NCBI RefSeq assembly: GCF_014197245.1
Contig: NZ_JACIFF010000001.1
Span: 310,001-374,000 of the forward strand
DNA from: Neolewinella aquimaris
GTDB lineage: Bacteria > Bacteroidota > Bacteroidia > Chitinophagales > Saprospiraceae
Length of the DNA: 64,000 nt
Direction of reading: 5' to 3'
Position 1 is the stretch's first letter. Each line of letters starts with the position of its first letter. Positions 60,994 through 64,000 of this stretch are shown one piece after another. The notes below the pieces were generated by a model. The model had not been told where the DNA came from. It did no database searches and worked only from the letters and a program-made list of their open reading frames with translations. A program made the translations under genes and the position numbers.

Positions 60994-62298
60994 TCAACTC
61001 TCCTTCCTCCGCATCACCGGCACATCCTTCACCACCATTTGTAGCGTGAGGGGGAGGCGGCCTTCGAGGAGGTTGACCTTGCCGCGGCGGAGGCTTTCGA
61101 CTACGTCGGGGGTGTAGTGGCGGATCGTGATAAGTTCGAGGTTGCGGTCGACGGTGGTTTTGAAGTTTTCGTCGATGAGGGTGCAGAAGCGTTCTACGCG
61201 ATCGTCGATGTCGTTTACCACTACGTTGAAGCTGATGGCCGTATTCTGCATCATATTGACCTGGAGGCGGGTCGTGGTGATGTGCTCGAAGAGTTCCTTG
61301 ATGTGGTGCTCGGCGACGAAACTGAAGTCGCGGGTGCTGATGTTGATGAGGGCCTGGTCGGGTTCTACGGCGACCATGGGGGGGTAGGCATCGCCGGCGT
61401 CGTCGGTGACGAAAGTGCCTTCCAGCTCGGGTTCGATGAAGGAGCGGACGTAGAGGGGGATGCTCTTGTTCTGGAGCGGTTTGATGGTCTTGGGGTGGAT
61501 GACCTTGGCGCCGTAGTAGGTCATTTCGATCGCTTCCCGGTAGCTGAGGCGGTCGATCTTGGAGACGTTTTCGAAGATGCGGGGATCGGCGGTAAGTACG
61601 CCCGGGACGTCTTTCCAGATGCTCATGGCTTCCGCGTTCAGGCAGTAGCTGAAGATGGCGGCGGAGTAGTCGGACCCTTCGCGGCCGAGGGTGGTCGTGT
61701 AATTTTCGCTGGTGTTGCCGATGAAGCCCTGGGTCAGGACGAAGTTCGTTTCCTTCAGTAGTGGGGGAACCAATCGATCCGCCCGTTCTTCCGTTTCGGG
61801 CCACTTCACCCAACCTTCGCGGTAGGTGTTGTCGGTCTGGATGACGTCGCGGGCGTCGAGCCAGCTGGTGGGTAGGCCGACGGCATTAAGGTGGGCGGCA
61901 ACGATGTGGCTGCTGATCAATTCGCCGAGGCTGACGATCTGGTCGTAGTCGAAGTCATATTCCTCATTCGGCGTTTCGTCGAGGGCCCACTCCACCGATA
62001 CGAAGAGGTCATTGATGGAGGCGGTAAGTTCTTCCGGCACCTCGGCGAAGAGTTCCTGAATGATGGCCGTGGTCGACTGATGGATGTCGTGCAATTTTTG
62101 CCGGGCTTCATCCGGTTTTCCGTGCCAGTAGGCGTGGGCGACTTCTTCCAGCGCATTGGTGGTTTTTCCCATGGCCGACACGACGATCACCAGTGAATCA
62201 CCGGCGAAGGGTTGAAGAATTTCGCCTACGTGGCGTATGGCGCTGGCATCCTTTAGGGAAGCACCTCCGAATTTGAATACATTTACCTTCTTCTGCAT
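60994..62298 (-). CDS. lysC: Aspartate kinase (monofunctional)
   Basis: This 434-residue enzyme phosphorylates aspartate for Lys, Thr and Met synthesis. The N-terminal kinase motif is NVFKFGGASLKD; the catalytic and aspartate-binding region is LGREGSDYSAAIFSY; an ACT region follows (~300-434). There is no fused homoserine dehydrogenase. The ATG lies 7 nt after an exact TACCTTTG box, so the mRNA has nearly no leader and a lysine riboswitch or leader peptide is excluded. Other aspartate-pathway genes are not near. Confidence 0.95.
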   Translation of the reverse strand: MQKKVNVFKFGGASLKDASAIRHVGEILQPFAGDSLVIVVSAMGKTTNALEEVAHAYWHGKPDEARQKLHDIHQSTTAIIQELFAEVPEELTASINDLFVSVEWALDETPNEEYDFDYDQIVSLGELISSHIVAAHLNAVGLPTSWLDARDVIQTDNTYREGWVKWPETEERADRLVPPLLKETNFVLTQGFIGNTSENYTTTLGREGSDYSAAIFSYCLNAEAMSIWKDVPGVLTADPRIFENVSKIDRLSYREAIEMTYYGAKVIHPKTIKPLQNKSIPLYVRSFIEPELEGTFVTDDAGDAYPPMVAVEPDQALINISTRDFSFVAEHHIKELFEHITTTRLQVNMMQNTAISFNVVVNDIDDRVERFCTLIDENFKTTVDRNLELITIRHYTPDVVESLRRGKVNLLEGRLPLTLQMVVKDVPVMRRKES

Positions 62299-62305
62299 AA
62301 TCGCG

Positions 62306-62313
62306 CAAAGGTA
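62306..62313 (-). promoter_or_regulatory. -7 box TACCTTTG, 7 nt before lysC
   Basis: Exact match on the minus strand; only CGCGATT separates it from the lysC ATG. On the plus strand TAACTTTA (62312-62319) overlaps it and may serve the divergent DinB-like gene. Confidence 0.6.
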
Positions 62314-62353
62314 ACTTTACTGACTTTTTATTGGGAAACGTACGCACCGATTT

Positions 62354-62857
62354 ATGAGCACCACCGACAAACCGTTCATCGCAGCCTCCATTCACTTCTT
62401 ACACTGGAACGTGGAACGGATTGCCGCTTGCCTCAACGAACTGACCGAAGAAGAAGTCTGGCAACGCCCAAATGACAATTCCAACAGCGTAGGCAATCAA
62501 CTCCTCCATTTACGCGGGAACATTCGGCAGTGGATACTCACCGGACTGGGTGGAGTGGCGGACGAACGGCAGCGCGACGAGGAGTTCTCCGCATCGGGAG
62601 GAATTGATAAGACCGAACTGTATAAACAGTTGACCGAGACCGTTAATGAGGCCGTCGATATCATCAGAAATTTACCCTCACACCACCTTATAGAAGAGCG
62701 CCCCGTACAGGCCTTCGTCCACGACGGGACCTTTATCATTCTGCACGTCGTGGAGCACCTAAGCTACCATACCGGGCAGATCATCTTCTGGACCAAATTG
62801 GTAAAGGATAAGGACCTTAAGTTGTACGGCGACACGAATTTGAACCAAACCAACTAG
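62354..62857 (+). CDS. DinB-like/DUF1572 family protein
   Basis: This 167-residue four-helix-bundle protein of the DinB superfamily has metal-binding His positions in NQLLHLRGNIRQW, and HVVEHLSYHTGQI near the C-terminus, which is the classical DinB third helix. Members include thiol transferases (bacillithiol, mycothiol) and proteins of unknown activity. It diverges from lysC. Confidence 0.88.
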   Translation: MSTTDKPFIAASIHFLHWNVERIAACLNELTEEEVWQRPNDNSNSVGNQLLHLRGNIRQWILTGLGGVADERQRDEEFSASGGIDKTELYKQLTETVNEAVDIIRNLPSHHLIEERPVQAFVHDGTFIILHVVEHLSYHTGQIIFWTKLVKDKDLKLYGDTNLNQTN

Positions 62858-62913
62858 CTCCCGACCATCAGCGAAAATTCGCTGGCTTTCTTTGGACCGC
62901 CCGGCCCCACCAT

Positions 62914-62921
62914 TTACCTTT
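62914..62921 (+). promoter_or_regulatory. -7 box TACCTTTA, 5 nt before the Fe-S oxidoreductase gene
   Basis: TACCTTTA (one change from consensus) is followed by CCGGT and the ATG at 62927, again the near-leaderless arrangement. Confidence 0.5.
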
Positions 62922-62926
62922 ACCGG

Positions 62927-64000
62927 TATGGTACAGTCGATCGTTTTTGCGGTGGTGGCCCTGCTGGCACTGGGTTTCGCATACTTCCAGTTTAGCAAGG
63001 TTTGGGCAAACGTAATGTTGGGTAAGGCGGAAGAGGTAAGTGGGCCGACGGGTGAGCGGTGGAAGAACATGTTGCTGGTCGCCTTCGGGCAGAAGAAGAT
63101 GTTCAAGCGGATCATTCCGGCCGTGTTGCACCTTATGCTTTACGTAGCCTTCGTCTTTACTCAGATCGAACTGATCGAGATCTTCATTGACGGAATCTTT
63201 GGGGTGCACCGCTGGTTCTTGGGTCCGCTGGGGGGGATGTATAACTTTATCATCAGCACCATCGAACTGCTGAGCATTCTTGCCTTTGTGGCTACGGTCA
63301 TCTTTCTGGTTCGGCGCAACGTGCTGTTCATCCCCCGTTTCCACAAGCCCGAAATGCAGGGATGGCCGAAACTGGACGCGAACCTGATCCTGGTCTTCGA
63401 GCTTATCCTACTGGCCTGCATCTTCACCATGAACGGTACCGACGTCGTGCTGCAGGATCAGGACCCGGACCACTACCGCGCTACCAATTTCGCCGTCAGC
63501 GGCTTCCTTGGCCCGGTGATTTTCGGAAGCTTTGACGCATCAACCCTTTACGTGCTGGAGCGAGTAGGGTGGTGGGGACACATCATGATGGTCTTCGTCT
63601 TCCTGAACTACCTGCCGAAGTCCAAGCACCTGCACATCCTGCTGGCCTTCCCCAACACCTACTTCGCCCGCCTCAAACCGAAGGGGCAAATGATCAACAT
63701 GCCGGAGATCATGAACGAGGTGAAATCCATGATGGGCCTCGGCGATCCCAACGCCCCCGAGCCCGACATGAACGCGGAGCTACCCGAATTCGGCGCCGAC
63801 GACGTAACCGAAATGAGCTGGATCGATGTACTGGGCGCTTACTCCTGCACCGAATGCGGTCGCTGCACCGCCGTCTGTCCCGCCAACATCACCGGCAAAA
63901 AGCTGAGCCCCCGCAAGATCGTCATGAACGTCCGCGACCGCGCGGAAGAAATCGGCGACAAGATCCGCTCCGGCAACACCGAGTACGCCGAACACGCCGA
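62927..64000 (+). CDS. Membrane Fe-S oxidoreductase (HdrD/GlcF-like), N-terminal part
   Basis: This gene runs off the right edge; 358 residues are visible. About five membrane helices occupy residues ~1-230 (from VFAVVALLALGFAYF to WWGHIMMVFVFLNYL), followed by a cytoplasmic ferredoxin-like domain with the first cluster motif CTECGRCTAVCP. The second cluster and the CCG domains expected in heterodisulfide-reductase-like proteins lie outside. It resembles quinone-linked (Fe-S)-binding proteins of Bacteroidota that pass electrons between flavoproteins and the membrane pool. The start is ATG 62927. Confidence 0.85.

Noticed and set aside
60994-62298. Lysine riboswitch upstream of lysC
   Set aside because: Only 7 nt separate the promoter box from the start codon, so there is no space for one.

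Overview
The window looks like a chromosomal segment of a Bacteroidota bacterium, most likely from the Saprospiria/Lewinella side of the phylum (inference). The supports are: repeated TAnnTTTG promoter boxes (the Bacteroidota -7 element) in front of many genes; a TonB-dependent receptor with an N-terminal carboxypeptidase-like domain; an LptD-like outer-membrane protein; a PorE-like lipoprotein; a DAHP synthase fused to chorismate mutase; and an atp cluster of order a-c-b-delta-alpha-gamma that lacks beta and epsilon. Base composition is fairly GC-rich and even. I found no tRNA, rRNA, CRISPR array, transposase or phage gene. Several genes need TTG or GTG starts because no ATG is possible.

Layout. 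0-7 kb: the end of a beta-lactamase-like serine hydrolase, an SDR, a patatin, a GH3-family protein, and a minus-strand group of SPFH protein, NadR-like ATPase and GT-C-like membrane protein. 7-21 kb: an unrecognised 466-aa protein, Lon, an SDR, Nnr (NAD(P)HX repair), an MlaD-type protein, a sigma-54 activator with miaB, a PorE-like lipoprotein, and a solitary HEPN protein carrying an RNxxxH motif. 21-31 kb: LptD-like protein, a PRC-barrel protein beside a small membrane protein, a TonB receptor, a DUF4197 protein and a saccharopine-reductase-like enzyme. 31-36 kb: trpE-trpG-trpB-trpA-miaA. 36-43 kb: a carboxynorspermidine-dehydrogenase-like enzyme and six atp genes. 43-48 kb: MATE exporter, sialate O-acetylesterase, aroE, a DUF368 protein and a lipoprotein. 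48.5-52.7 kb: pheA, aminotransferase, tyrA and DAHP synthase/chorismate mutase. 53-64 kb: a monooxygenase-fold protein, ychF, rhomboid, a Dabb lipoprotein, pyrR-pyrB-plsC, a GNAT fusion protein, queD-folE, lysC, a DinB-like protein and the start of a membrane Fe-S oxidoreductase.

The strongest regulatory signal is a pair of ribosome-mediated transcription attenuators. The trp operon is preceded by a 16-codon leader ORF with tandem Trp codons, then a candidate antiterminator and a 13-bp terminator stem with a T tract. The pheA operon is preceded by a 17-codon leader ORF (MMNSTFYFWFSFYCLRE, 7 of 17 residues aromatic, covering Phe, Tyr and Trp), then an antiterminator/terminator pair that share one arm. 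Both leader ORFs begin only 4-7 nt after a -7 box, so they are probably translated from leaderless or nearly leaderless transcripts. The same geometry occurs at several ordinary genes here.

miaA closes the trp operon and miaB lies 14 kb upstream. MiaA/MiaB modify A37 of the tRNAs that read UNN codons, which are the tRNAs (Trp, Phe, Tyr) these leaders would sense. The trp operon lacks trpD, trpC and trpF. Other unexplained structure includes two copies of a GTTGTTG-type palindromic intergenic element, a second palindrome built on GTACTACT repeats, a 25-nt dispersed repeat, and strong hairpins between trpE/trpG and between atpE/atpF.
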